The notes below the pieces were generated by a model. The model worked only from the letters and a program-made list of their open reading frames with translations. It was not told the DNA's origin and did no database searches. Positions 63,926 to 64,000 of a stretch of 64,000 bases of DNA are shown piece by piece; position 1 is the stretch's first letter; every line of letters starts with the position of its first letter. This stretch comes from Sporothrix humicola (lineage: Eukaryota; Ascomycota; Sordariomycetes; Ophiostomatales; Ophiostomataceae). Made by a program: the position numbers and the translations under genes. The stretch lies in NCBI GenBank assembly GCA_021396245.1, contig WNYE01000046.1, forward strand, positions 276,500 through 340,499, given 5' to 3'.

Positions 63926-64000
63926 GCTGTAAGTGCTGTAAGTGCTGTAAGTGCTGTAAGTGCTGTAAGTGCTGTAAGTGCTGTAAGTGCTGTAAGTGCT
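63926..64000. repeat. Minisatellite of perfect 9-bp GCTGTAAGT units, continuing off the window
   Basis: Eight full perfect units and three bases run to the last base. A further unit at 63912-63920 is separated by GCTGT. The same unit (in CTGTAAGTG register) occurs at 31082. The end of the array is outside the window. Confidence 0.95.

Overview
The window reads as nuclear DNA of a filamentous ascomycete (Pezizomycotina, probably Sordariomycetes). Coding regions are GC-rich, intergenic DNA is AT-richer, and introns are short GT...AG introns with CTAAC/CTGAC-like branch points. The protein families are fungal: two Zn2Cys6 regulators, MFS transporters, an RTA1-like protein, ankyrin proteins and PTS1-tailed peroxisomal enzymes. 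Species is not assigned. All exon structures below were joined by eye.

Region 1 (1-5.3 kb) has the tail of an unknown gene, an RTA1-like membrane protein and a divergent Zn2Cys6 regulator. The regulator appears to contain a 2-nt microexon. The shared promoter holds five copies of a 9-bp sequence. Region 2 (5.4-17.6 kb) has two inverted paralogous ankyrin genes. They flank a small secreted protein resembling a chitinase N-terminal module, an alpha-glucoside-type MFS permease and a three-exon histidine phosphatase. Region 3 (17.7-30.3 kb) has an SRPK-like kinase and then a zinc alcohol dehydrogenase, an EthD-domain protein, a Rieske protein, a Zn2Cys6 regulator and a TRI12-type MFS exporter. 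The last five could form a small metabolic cluster.

Region 4 (30.4-42 kb) holds a small orphan protein, an HNH-domain protein, a secreted flavin amine oxidase, a PMP20/Prx5-type peroxiredoxin ending ARL, and a tandem pair of large unknown paralogs, one with an in-frame hexanucleotide repeat. Region 5 (43.9-51.8 kb) is the clearest functional unit. It has a thiolase-like enzyme (ends SKL), an enoyl-CoA hydratase (SKL), an acyl-CoA dehydrogenase (AKL) and an acyl-CoA ligase (SKL). These provide most of a peroxisomal beta-oxidation-type spiral for an unidentified acid.

Region 6 (52.3-64 kb) has a 1291-aa protein with a long P/Q-rich N-terminus followed by five evenly spaced (about 95-residue) four-cysteine repeats that I do not recognise. 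After it come about 5 kb without recognisable genes, an MFS sugar transporter, and a 9-bp minisatellite running off the window end.
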